Below are positions 12,381-22,970 of a DNA stretch of 64,000 nt, piece by piece. The DNA is from Atrichornis clamosus (taxonomy: Eukaryota; Chordata; Aves; Passeriformes; Menuridae), in the NCBI GenBank assembly GCA_013400975.1, contig WBMZ01003492.1:106839-170838 (forward strand). The letters are read 5' to 3'. Both the position numbers and the translations under genes were made by a program. The notes beneath the pieces are model-generated. The model was not told the DNA's origin. It ran no database searches and saw only the letters and a program-made list of their open reading frames with translations. Each line of letters begins with the position of its first letter. The first letter of the stretch is position 1.

Positions 12381-15109
12381 GAAGCATCTAGTTTAAACTA
12401 TTGCAGGAGATCCCCATCAAAATCAGTGTAGTTGAATTGCCTGGCCAATCTTTGAATATGTTCAATTTCCCAGCTGAGTCACCTCTCTCTCCAATATATA
12501 TTTTTTTTTCAGTTGATTGAAGAAAATACTCTCTCAGAAGTATTACATGCGTAGATCAAACAACCCAGAAGTGAAAAGATCCACGTAACATAGCTGTAGA
12601 GAAATTGTTCTACTCATCCAAGGCATCTGTTTTACAGGCTCAGTCAAAGCTGAATGATTTAAAATGGTGCCTTTAATTCCTAGCTAACTGATATTCCAAC
12701 TGCAGGTTTGGTTTTTTATTGATTCCAGAATAATAACTCTAGTTTTACATTCTCAGAGTTTATAATAAAACCATTAAGAAACCATAAGTGTTGCCAATTT
12801 TCTCAAAGAAAGAAGATTTGCATTATTTTTTGTCTTTGGCTTCCTAGTAATAAGGTAACACTCCACTAAACAGCATTTGTAGCAGCCTTAGTTTATTTCT
12901 GGCTTCCCAACACTACAATTTATCATGCAGCACGAGCCATGCTGAAGGGCTACGGCCAGAACAGAACAGAAATATGAAGCAGAGAAGTTAGTCATTTGTG
13001 ACCTGAACACAGTGACCTGGGTCAAAACTATACAGAGAATATAGACAGTTTAAAAAAACAAAACTCTTAAATAAATCTTAGATTATATAGAATCTGCTGA
13101 AGCATAACACTTAAAAAAAAAAATGTTCTCCTCAGAAAGAGTAAACTCCTACTCGAGACCTACATGACTTCATTTTGAGGCAACTAACCATTTGGTTGCC
13201 ATGTGCTGTGAGGAGTACCGTTGTAAGAAGTTAAAAAAAATTGAGATTGTCCCCAACACTGAAGAGAAGCATTAAAAAAGCATTCAATATACTGAAAACA
13301 GTGGTAATCAAGCTAATAAGGAGACAAAGCAATAAACAAAATTTTGATGTAAGAGCAGTATTTAACAATACAAGAAAGTCCCATCTTCTGGGGCAGGTGA
13401 GAACCTGATATAGGTCAGCACTAACTGTATGCGTTTTTCAGTATAAATACTTTAAAAATAAACACCTTTATAGCTAAAATGCTTTAGAAATGGCTGTAAT
13501 GGATGTAACTGGATGCCTTCACAAAAGTCTACATTAGAATCAAAATGGTTTCAAGCAAGTACATATGCTAGAGAACAGAATTGAATGAAGAAAAGAGTAT
13601 TCAGTCTCAGTGTCTGATTACAGACACATCCCCTCACTTGTGCTGAATGAATGGCAAAACCACATGCTTTGAAAGACTAACATTCAGCACAATCAACAAA
13701 ATGAAATCAAATGGACATTCCTGGTGGATTTTTTAAAGACTTTTGAATTCATAGTTGTGAAAATATCACCTTTAAGATACCTCTGCAAAGACTAGGAAAC
13801 AATTTACTTAGCATGTTGGTACAAATTTTTACCATTTAAGAGCATCAGTCTAATGTGCATATATACACGCGTGACATTAAAGTGTTTGAGTCAAGAACAA
13901 TACAGAAATCATTTGTTGATCACCAATTGCTTAATAAGTTCCCCAAAACTGATAAAGAAGTAAGAAGTGGTCAGAAAAATCAGTTACAATCAAAACTTTT
14001 AAATTTTGTGTCAGAAAATTAACTTCAATACTTCTATTTTCTTCTCTGGTTGCTCTTCTCCTACTGCCTGAAAGGTCTGTTTAAGTACAAATTGTTGTTT
14101 GTTTTTATTTTGCCCAGTGTGTGATGAATGCCAATGAGTTTTTGAAGAGATTTGAAATGTTTGTTTACAGATTCCCCTGAAAGGCAAGCATTTTTTCAGG
14201 AACTTTGCCTCATTAGTTTTTTTAGATCTGACTCTTCAGCTTAACCAGCAGGTTAAGTCTACTCTATTGGATATAGAATAACATATGATTTACGCTTTAC
14301 ACATATAAAACCAGAACTTTTCTTGCAAAATAACCACAGCAAACAGATTCTGTCCTTTTCTTTATGTTTTGTTTTGGCTTGGTTTGCTTTGTTCTGCTTT
14401 GTTTAGGGACTGGAGTGGAAAATATCCCTATCTTGTACTCAATATGTGTAATTAGCCCTCTAGTGTCCTTTGTCTATATTCTCATCAAGCTTTCTGTATC
14501 TTTTGAGATTCAAATATTTCTTAAGGTGGTTTTATATGATGTGATGCTGATATCTAAGCTTCCTAAGAGAAAATATGGAGAAATGAGTACTTCAAAGATG
14601 GGATTAATCTGTCTTTTTCAGTGTATCCTTTTACAAATCAGGTGTAAATATCTACATATGTTCACAGAAATTCCAACCTAGATAGCTGAGGGTTAGTTGC
14701 AATGACATCCAAAAGTCTTCAACGGTTAGGAATATTCTGTCCAGCATATCCTTGTGCTCCCAAAGTTGTTTATCCTCTTGTTGCTTTTGCCTATTTTCTT
14801 CTGTTGTCAAAAAATGTTTTGTTTGATTTCATTATCTTCCACTTATCTTACTTTTTTCTCTTTGTCTTGCAAATTCGGTTACTTGGGTCACTGTTGACAT
14901 GTTTTCCCATTATTCTGAGTGCAGCTACACAAATCTTTGAGCTTTTGGTGTTCACATGGCTTACACACATAAAAATCTTATATGTGGCAATGCCATAGTG
15001 TTATAAGATAGATAGTAGTTTTGATTACACTCTTAGTAGAATATATTATGTTTAAAGTAAATTCATTCTATCCTGATTATTATAATTTATATGTATCATA
15101 GACCTCTGT
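12381..15109. other. AT-rich unique stretch, no gene seen
   Basis: No transposon or exon recognised. A T/G-rich stretch lies at about 14364-14405. The open frames 14364-14681 and 14702-14998 on the plus strand are rich in Leu, Phe and Ile, as T-rich DNA gives by chance, and have no recognisable domain. Confidence 0.6.
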
Positions 15110-15745
15110 TTTTACTACATACTCTTTTCCTTCATTCTCTCAGGATTTTAAACTCCACATTCTCATGGTCGCTGGAGTTAAAACTGGTCTTGATCTTCAC
15201 ATCTTCATCAGTTTTTCATGATTTGTGACTAAAAGCTGAAACAAATGTTCCGTATGACTCATCAAGCATGTGCAGCAAGACATTTTCTGCAAAACATTCC
15301 AGAAATCTCCTGCATTGTCTGTACACAGCCCTTTGAGCAGATAGTGAAGACATCTGCAATTATGAGAGTTTTTCAAGTTGTCTGTGCAAGACTCCATCTA
15401 ACTTCCTCTTCCTTTTCAGGCTTTCTACGTCAGATTCCCAACTCATTAGCACTCCTTCTGGCCTCTCTTCTTATCCCTACCCATAATGAACTACTCAAGC
15501 AGCTCATTCCCATTTCCATTTTGCTTGCATTGCAAACAATGAAGATACACTGAGTGCAAGTCCTCCTCATCATTTTTTTCACCTATATATCCTGAAAAGT
15601 TTGCACTTAGACACTAAGGCTCCACCCATGCCTCTTACTCCACCACTTTTCTGTAATCCCGATGAGGTCACAGCTCTGCAGCTATGGACAGATTTTTAGC
15701 TTCTCCTGTTAGTTTCCATGCTGCATGCATTTGGGTGGAGGTACT
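15110..15745 (-). pseudogene. CR1 ORF2 remnant, endonuclease region
   Basis: Intact CR1 ORF2 starts with an AP-like endonuclease that nicks the target DNA, followed by reverse transcriptase. This remnant shows the ORF2 opening (a NACSMGN-like piece near 15720), GITE-WW near 15650, SLWVGI near 15470 and a decayed stretch where the GDFN motif should be. It ends with FLECFAENVLLH-like and SDHENVEFKIL pieces between about 15290 and 15130. Several stops and frame changes interrupt it, and the reverse transcriptase is missing. Confidence 0.85.
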
Positions 15746-16530
15746 TGAGATGGTTCCAGACATGCTGTTTTCACAGGAAAAATGAAAGTACCTTCCCCAT
15801 CATGCAGAGCCTCAGACAGTTCTTTACTGTCCCTCCTTATCTTTGCTTGTTTCCGGGGATGACAACACTTTCCTGTTGTACCTACTTTAGCCTTTTGCCC
15901 CATTTGTCAGATGGGTCCTGTCCCTTGTAGTTAGTACCCTTTCCTCAAAGAGGCTCCCATGGTCATAGCAGACAAAACCCTACCTGAGTCACCAGACACT
16001 TGACCAAGTGTTGATATGCTGGTGCACCCACTTCTGCCTCAGCCTTTCCCCCTTTCTGGGGGGACTGAGACCAACACCTGGGCCTCCAGATGGAGTAACT
16101 GTTCCTGCTACTCACTGTCCTTTGCTTCCCTCCTGTTGCCAGAAGTCTGCAATGACACTTGTTATGTGGAGGGTTGCCCCTGGCTGTAGCATTGATGCCT
16201 ACATGGAAAAACAGCATAGGGATCACTTGAAGAACTGTACAAGCCTTGCCAGTCGCTCTTTGAGATCTAGAAGGCAATGAAGTGTCGAGCAGAAAACCTT
16301 CCAAAGCGTCAGTTTAGAACGACAGGGAGGTGCCTCCACCCCCCATCAGAGGGCAGGCCCAGTGACTGCCACCCTCTTTCTCTTTGTTGGTTCAGGCTGA
16401 GGTGTCTCTGATGTCTGCCTAACTCAAGATCGTCTTCCTCATGCATTCTGAGGGAACTACACTTGTATAGCAACTGCAGGACAAAAAAGATCCTTGATGT
16501 GTGGCCAGAAATCAAAAGTTTCTACTCTAC
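15745..16530 (-). pseudogene. CR1 ORF1 remnant, SGNH esterase region
   Basis: In intact avian CR1 elements ORF1 carries an SGNH (GDSL-like) esterase domain. Here the first block is decayed: the usual GDS core reads as a degraded GPAL near 16350, followed by VEAPPCRS. Next come ERLARLVQ (about 16245) and FFHVGINATARGN (about 16190), the counterpart of the family's HVGTNDTARG block. Further on are INTW (about 16005) and SLFEERVL plus a THLT-like piece (15890-15955), the counterpart of the late catalytic block. Because of frameshifts no continuous frame survives; the longest open piece is 15963-16304. No function is expected. Confidence 0.85.
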
Positions 16531-19500
16531 TCCATTATAGGCACCTCCTTATTTGTATCCTATAATAAGTCCTATAACCCCATTGGAAATATCCCCTTTG
16601 ATCTGCAAAGCATTTTGTGGAGAACTTGTTTGGTTGACCCCTCCCAGGGTGTCTCACACTGGTTCTAAACATCTCACCATTTCCCTCAATGGCCCTGGCA
16701 GCACTCAGCTTTCTTTCCACTGAGGTGGCGTCTGGCATACCCCTGTTCCCCCTGTGCTATGTGTTTGAGTGATTATCCTTCATCCACACAGCCCAGATGT
16801 CACCACCTTCATTGCAGAGCCTTGAGGTGGGATTCTGGTCCTCTGTGCCCCCCGGCTGCCCTGATTGCTGTACTTAGGTTAATGGCCTCAGTTTGCCATC
16901 GAGATGCATGGTCCAGTATGTATTGTGGTATATTACATACTTTATTACCAAACTTTCAGTGATAGGGAACAACATCCCAGGGAAAATGTTCTTGATACAT
17001 AGATACCCTGGTGGAAAAAGAAATAGTTTTCTTTAAAATACATATTTTTTCTGAAGGACTTGCTTATATTTCATGTTTCACAGACTATTTATTGAGCAGG
17101 TTGTTGCAATTTATATCAAAAACTCTTTTAAAATAAAAGTTATTTAATGCATATAGAAGGCCTCATTCATCTTTCTGAGTGAAAATTAGCATAATTCTAA
17201 CACAAACCCAACAAAAAATATTTTACTGAAACTGATATGATGTGGTGCATACATAATTATTATTTTCAGCTGTAGAAAACAGTTTAATACACAGTGCAAA
17301 TCAGTATCACTTTCACAGACATGGAAACTTTTCACAGTAAATGAAAAGACAGATTTTTATGCTCCATCAATAAGCTTAATAAACCATCCATACTGGAAAT
17401 ATTGTGGAGTATTTTCTCTTTGGAGATATTTAAAATAATCTACTGTTTGAACAGCAAACCAATACCTAGTAGTAGACATATTGGTCTGGGGTTTTTTTAA
17501 GGATCTGAACATTTATTAGTTGGAAATCCAGCTATATCACACTGCCAAGAACAAATATAATCAGATAGAGCAAGATAGTCCTTCAGTTTGTGTCATAAAA
17601 CGCAGTCATAATTTCCTTTGATCTTTTGACAAACATAATTCTGAAGATTTGATTGTCTATCTGCAGTGTCAACAATAGTCCTGAATATGCTATCCACTTG
17701 ATTTAAGTTAAAAGTCATTGATCACAGAGTCTGGATATCAGATTTGAGTCAAAACAAACAAAAAATGAGTTTGGACCTTGAATTTACTACTGGAGCTCTG
17801 AAAATACAGAAGAGGTGAAGAGAGATTTTACATAAAAGGAGAGTAGAGGAGAGCTTTTCCGTCACTTTCGGGGACATAAAAGCACAACACAAACAAAGGG
17901 GCAGATGACATAGATTGGTAAACTCCAAAAGAGAAAAGTGTTTCCAGAGTATTAGATTTTTCCAATTATTATAATTGCAAAAACTATAGCAGGTATGTAG
18001 GTTATTATGAACACTATACCACTTCTCTAAAAATGGGTAAGGTGATGACTTGGGCAATCTTTAATAACAAAGAAGAGTTTTGTTTTATTTGAATGTATGA
18101 AACTTTGAAACATATTATGACATCCATGCACACAACTACTTTCTTACCCCACAAATATGCCAAAAAGCAAGGATTCACATTCTTTGGTAGCACAGTACAT
18201 TCTGAGTTGGAAGGGACAAGAATAAAATCTGATATATTGCAGTGGTGAGGATGTGTTCCACTCAACTTATTTCCTTTTCATTCAAATTTGTCTATTTTGT
18301 GAGAAAATTTCTTAGGTTTACTACTTCAAAAGCTTCTATGAAATATTTATTGAAAAAATTCAAACCCCAGCATACGGAATTTTGTATTTTCATTTATTTG
18401 TAGTAGAAAGAAAATAAATAATCTTTTAAGAGGCTCCCCCACAGTGCAAACCTTGGCACCCACACCCAGTACTGTGCTATTGGAGAGAAAGTATTGAGCT
18501 TATATAGGATACTGTGTGATCTTCTCTCCAAAACACAGACTTATTAGTGGGCATTGTGTATACTTGCAGACTTCCTCAGAGAAGGAAGAAAAAGACAGCT
18601 GTCACTAGAGAACTAAAGACAACTTTCCTGAGAAACGTGTCTGTTTAGAAGCGCAAATGCCTGGAAAACCTACTCTTAGAAGTCAAAGATGTGGTAGCAC
18701 ATGCTGTAATATCTTAACTTTATAACATGGACTGTCTTTGGTTATGCCTTTCCTATCTCATAACTATCACTATCAAGTGTTTAAAAGTCTTCTAGCAGGG
18801 TAAATAATGCATGTTTTTATATATGAAAGAAAATTCTGGTAGCTAGACAAAGTCACTTGAAAAATCACCACTAGATATGACTATTATATTTAACAAAATT
18901 ATTGCAAATTATCATTTCTTACAAAATTATGGAAGTTTGTTAAAATTAAAATTATACTCTTTTTTCATTTCACTCAAACATTCTAAGTTTAGATCAATAT
19001 GACTTCATACCCCACATATTCACTCTGAGTTTCATGAATCTGAAATCTGTACTGAAAGTCAGTCATATTATTGTATGTAAGTGTTCTGACACACTTATGC
19101 ATGATGTTATGGAGATTCATTTGCTGTACAATGTTTACTGCAACTATGTTATAAGTGAATGAGAAGCTTTAATTTTTCAAAAATTTCTTTTACAGTCTGA
19201 ATTTGCCAGCCTGTTAACTCAAATAATTCTGAGCAAACAAATAGATTCTCTAACAGAAACAGCTGCCTGAAAATCGTTTTAAACTGAAAAGAAACCCCCA
19301 AAAAATCCTGACAGGATTGATTCTTCAGCTACAAGTAAAAATTCCCTGAAACAATTTTCTCTTGTGATGTCATGCTATAGAAAGTTACTGGATGGTTTTC
19401 TTTTGGTTAAATTTGCTTCTGTTTATGATTATGCACAGACTGCTGACATTTTATCAAAATTGCTTCTCAATAAAGTATTGTTAATAACTGTAAAAAAAAC

Positions 19501-19557
19501 TGGTTGCTATTTTTTTTCTTTTGAAGTGATGGCTAAAGAAATGATTAAAGGCTGTTC
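16531..19557. other. GC-richer flank, then AT-rich unique DNA
   Basis: 16531-16960 is less AT-rich than average and could be the 5' part of the neighbouring CR1, but no motif confirms this. From 16960 on the DNA is ordinary AT-rich sequence. A weak match to a CR1-type tail (CATTCTGAGTTGGAAGGGAC) lies at about 18185-18225. Confidence 0.5.
18185..18228 (-). mobile_element. Possible small CR1 or SINE tail relic
   Basis: The plus strand reads CATTCTGAGTTGGAAGGGAC, close to the complement of the CR1 tail also seen in the 9968-10115 SINE. Only about 40 bases are recognisable, and neither a head nor the terminal repeat can be confirmed. Confidence 0.45.
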
Positions 19558-19991
19558 CGGTGTGTACTTCTCTGCACAGACCTGAGTTCCTGCCAGAAGC
19601 CTGCTTCTGCATGGGCTCTCTGTGGGGTACAGCTTTCTTCAGGGCAACACCAGGCGCAGCGTGGGGTCCTCCACAGGCTGCAGGGGGACAACCTGCATCA
19701 TCACCACTCACCATCTTCCCTGACCTTGGTGTCTGCAGGGCTGCTCCTTTCACGTTTTCTCACTTCTCCCCCAAAGCTGCCATACAATGCTTTTAATCCT
19801 TTCTGAAACATGTTATCACAGAGGTGCTGGTAACACTGGTTGACTAAAGTTTAACCATCTACAGTTAAAGCCAGCTGAAACTGGCTCTGACTGATGTGGG
19901 GGCAGCTCCTGGCATCTTCTCACCGAAGCCACCTCTGCAGCCCCCTTCTCCCCCCAGTGCTACCAAAACCTTAGCCCGTAAACTCAAAACA
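19558..19991 (-). mobile_element. Partial ERV LTR, 5' half, minus strand
   Basis: Read on the minus strand, this aligns with the first part of the LTR at 40653-41604. Shared blocks include AAGGTTTTG near the start, GATAACAT...AGAAAGG in the promoter region and the exact 22-base match between 19722-19743 (complement) and 40865-40886. The start, TGTTTTGAG, is at 19991; the copy breaks off near 19558 before the 3' half. It is probably ERVL-like, but the class is not certain. Open frames here (19481-19753 minus, 19560-19796 plus) are incidental. Confidence 0.85.
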
Positions 19992-22082
19992 GCCTGGCAG
20001 TTAATATTTTTTTACCTCTCCTTCATTTTCCTTTTCCTTAGCCTCCAAACTATTTGATAACAGCTTTAGCCCTGGATACCTACGTGAAATTCTAACATGT
20101 TCTTTAAATCTGGACACTTTCACTTCCTTTACTTAAATGTACAAGGAAGGCAGATTGTAACCAGAAGAAATTTTTTTTTTGCCAAGAGAAAGGCAGTGAT
20201 TTTTTTTTAATTTTTATTTTTTAGGATTTGTAGATTTTGATTTTTGATATGAATATTGAATTCATATTATACTAAAAAAAAAGATTTTTTAAAGCACTTT
20301 ATAATCACTCCTAAGTGGGCACTTACCTAAAGCATAAATGTAGTCTCGAAATCTCAGGCATTATAATCTAGCATTTCTCAAGGAAAACCTACATTTTTCC
20401 ATAGAGGATGTCTCCACTGAGATCCACTCCAAGTCTTGTGAAAACAATGAACTGAAAAATCCACTATATAAAACGTAGCCTTACTTAGCTCCATAAGGAA
20501 ATTATAGAAAATATGGATTTGGGAATCCTTTCTCTTTATATGTTTATGGAATAAATGTCTAATGAGAAAGAAGAATGGTAAAGAGAGTAGTGACAGTTCT
20601 CTGACTCATTCTCTACTTTCCCTGTCTTCCCTTTGCATAATTAAGTGTTGGATTAACTAAGTGCTCAGTGGATATAAACCTTGGAATTTAGTCTTCTTTG
20701 GCCTAAAACATATTATTTTTTTCCTGTTACTGTTTATGTTGTAATCAGAACGGTAAGTCATGGATGCCAGGATAAAAAGGAACCCTACTCATACTTGTGT
20801 GAGGAAAAAGTAGGATATCAATTCCCTAAAAGATGTAAACACACTAAGCTTACCTTTCACAGTATAAACCAGAAACCAGCAGACAAAATTGAGATCCTAA
20901 CTCTATTCCTCCCTGACACCCCCTTGATAAGAATGGCTTTATCAAGACTGAAGCCACAATGCCATTTGCATGAGCACTGTCCCTCTTACACACTTAGCAG
21001 TGTCAAGAGGAGAAGGGATGTGGGACAACACGTTGCAATGTAACCCAGAAACACCCTGCAAACTGAGGAAATCTTATGCTGTCCCTCAAACTGAATAGGG
21101 CTTGTTTTTCATGTGCAATAATCATTCACATCAGTTATGTATTATGAAAAATACTGACAGCAAACCTATGCCTTCTGCCCTGTTAAGACACCAAGCACTT
21201 TTTAGGAGTTATTCACTGCTGCCTACATTGCAGAAAAGCTAAGTGATAGGCTCTTTTGTAGCCAAAACAGATACCTCAAAGCATGAATGCATGCCTATTT
21301 TTATGTGTCTTGGAAATTTTCATGCTAAATGGAGAAAAACTTAAATTATATAGCCCCCTACAGGTTAGTCAACATTTGAAGATAAGCAGATTAGAAAACT
21401 TGTGGATAATCAGGACAGTTTGGCACCTGAGCCCTTGCATTGGCAGGATTTTCATGGATTAGATTCTTTTCCCCTTTCATGTGAAAATCTTTCTACCTTG
21501 CAGGCATATTTCTATATTATACCTCTGTCTCCAGAAAAAAATACCTACAATTTAGTGATGACTAATAGCCTATTGTTTTCATGCCTGCATAATTAACAAA
21601 TTGACATAATTAATCGCTTTATAATACTGCTTTATAAGAACTAGTTTGAAGTGAAATAAGAAAAATTAAAATTGCAATAAACTTTTAATGTTTTGACTTT
21701 TGAGAAGTTTGTAAAAATATACATGAATAAAAACAGGTTAAAACAGATAAAACAGATGATATAATGTAAACCACAAATATATTTAATTTCACAGAAGTGT
21801 TAGCATCTATTTAATAAAGGGAAAATAACCTGTATGCTGTATATTTTGTAGTAGGTATAATTTTCAATTTCAGTGAATCAGAACAGAATCAATGAAAAGC
21901 TGTTAATATTGTCAGTTTATGAGTTTCAAGAAAGGAAGAAGTAGAACACTAAAAAAATGAGGAAAGAAACATATCTTGGCAACAGTGATTCAGTCTTATG
22001 TATTTTCTCATTTACGCAATCATATTGATGATACCAAAAGAAACTATTCTTATGTTTGATTGCAGCCTTCATAGTGGCCATA
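19992..22082. other. AT-rich unique stretch, no gene seen
   Basis: Contains T runs near 20170-20225 and an A/T-rich area around 21600-21800. The 120-codon plus-strand frame at 20681-21043 has no recognised domain and is probably chance. Confidence 0.55.
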
Positions 22083-22970
22083 TAGAATGGAAGTTATCAA
22101 ACAGGACAGCCAGGGAATCAGGCCCAGACAGCATGGGTTTAAGAAAAGCTGGTCCTGCCTGACCAGCCTGATGTCTTTTTATGATCAGGTGACCTACTCA
22201 GTGGATTAGGGAAAAGCTGTGGATGTAGTCTTCTGGACTTCATCAAAACCTTTGATACTGTCTTCCATGGTAATCTCCTGGACAAGCTGACAACCTGTAG
22301 CTTAAACAGGTTGTCTCTTTATTGGGTTAAAAACTGGCTGGATGGCCAGGCCCAGAGAGCTGTGGTGAATGGCATCCTGGCATGTATCAGCAATAGTGTG
22401 GCCAGCAGGACCAGGGCAGTGATTGTCCCCGTGAACTCAGCATTGGTAAGGCCACACCTGGAGTCTTGTGTTCAGTTCTGGGCCCCTCACTACAAGAAAG
22501 ACATTGAGGTGCTGAAGTGAGTCCAGACAAGAGCAACATAACTGGTGAAGGGTCTAGAAGGAAAGTCATAGGAGCAGCTGAGGAAGATGAGGTTGCTTAA
22601 CCTGGAGAAAAGGAGGCTCACAGGGGGATCTTATTTCTCTCTAAAACTACCTGAAAGGCAATTGTAGCCAGGTGGGGGTAGAGTTTTTCTCATAGACCAC
22701 TAGTGACATGATCAGAAGACACAGCCCCAAGCTGCACCAGGGGAGATTCAGAATGGACATCAGGAGAAATTTCTTCCCAAAAAGGGTGGTTAAGCATTGG
22801 AATGGACTGCCCAGGGAGGGGTTTGAGTTACCAGCCCTGAAGTCATTCAAGTAACGAGTGGACAATGCACTTTAATGCTACAGTCTAGTTGACAAGGTAG
22901 TGTTCAGTCAAAGGTTGGACTTGATGACCTCAGAGGTCTTTTCCAATGTAAATGATTCTGTGATTCTGTA
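22083..22970 (+). mobile_element. CR1 LINE 3' part with internal deletion
   Basis: The plus strand carries CR1 ORF2 sequence and the full 3' tail. Early reverse-transcriptase blocks are seen as VLLDF-like and [16 protein letters not shown] pieces (22230-22285), then [11 protein letters not shown] (about 22320). At about 22375 the sequence jumps from VVNGI to a later block, [14 protein letters not shown] (about 22390), so the catalytic FADD region is deleted. Then come [14 protein letters not shown] (22440-22485), the ORF2 end and a 3' UTR that finishes ATTCTGTGATTCTGTAA (about 22953-22970), the normal CR1 terminus. Stops and frameshifts show it is inactive. Confidence 0.95.

Larger units (their letters stand above)
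15110..16530 (-). mobile_element. Old CR1 LINE, ORF1 and 5' part of ORF2
   Basis: Minus-strand conceptual translation across several broken frames follows the order of an avian CR1 element. From high to low coordinates it shows the ORF1 esterase region, then the start of ORF2 with its AP-like endonuclease. The copy stops near 15110, shortly after the endonuclease motif SDHENVEFKIL. The reverse transcriptase and 3' tail are absent. Most CR1 copies are 5'-truncated and keep only the 3' end, so this internal or 5' piece is less usual. Frameshifts and stops throughout mark it as ancient. The GC-richer DNA from about 16530 to 16960 may be its 5' continuation, but I cannot align it. Confidence 0.88.

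Noticed and set aside
14364..14998. Hydrophobic frames that might look like membrane proteins
   Set aside because: T-rich DNA encodes Phe, Leu and Ile by chance. No conserved motif is visible.
15963..16304. Minus-strand 113-codon frame as a host esterase gene
   Set aside because: The HVG-NATARG block matches CR1 ORF1, and CR1 ORF2 follows directly, so it is part of a transposon.
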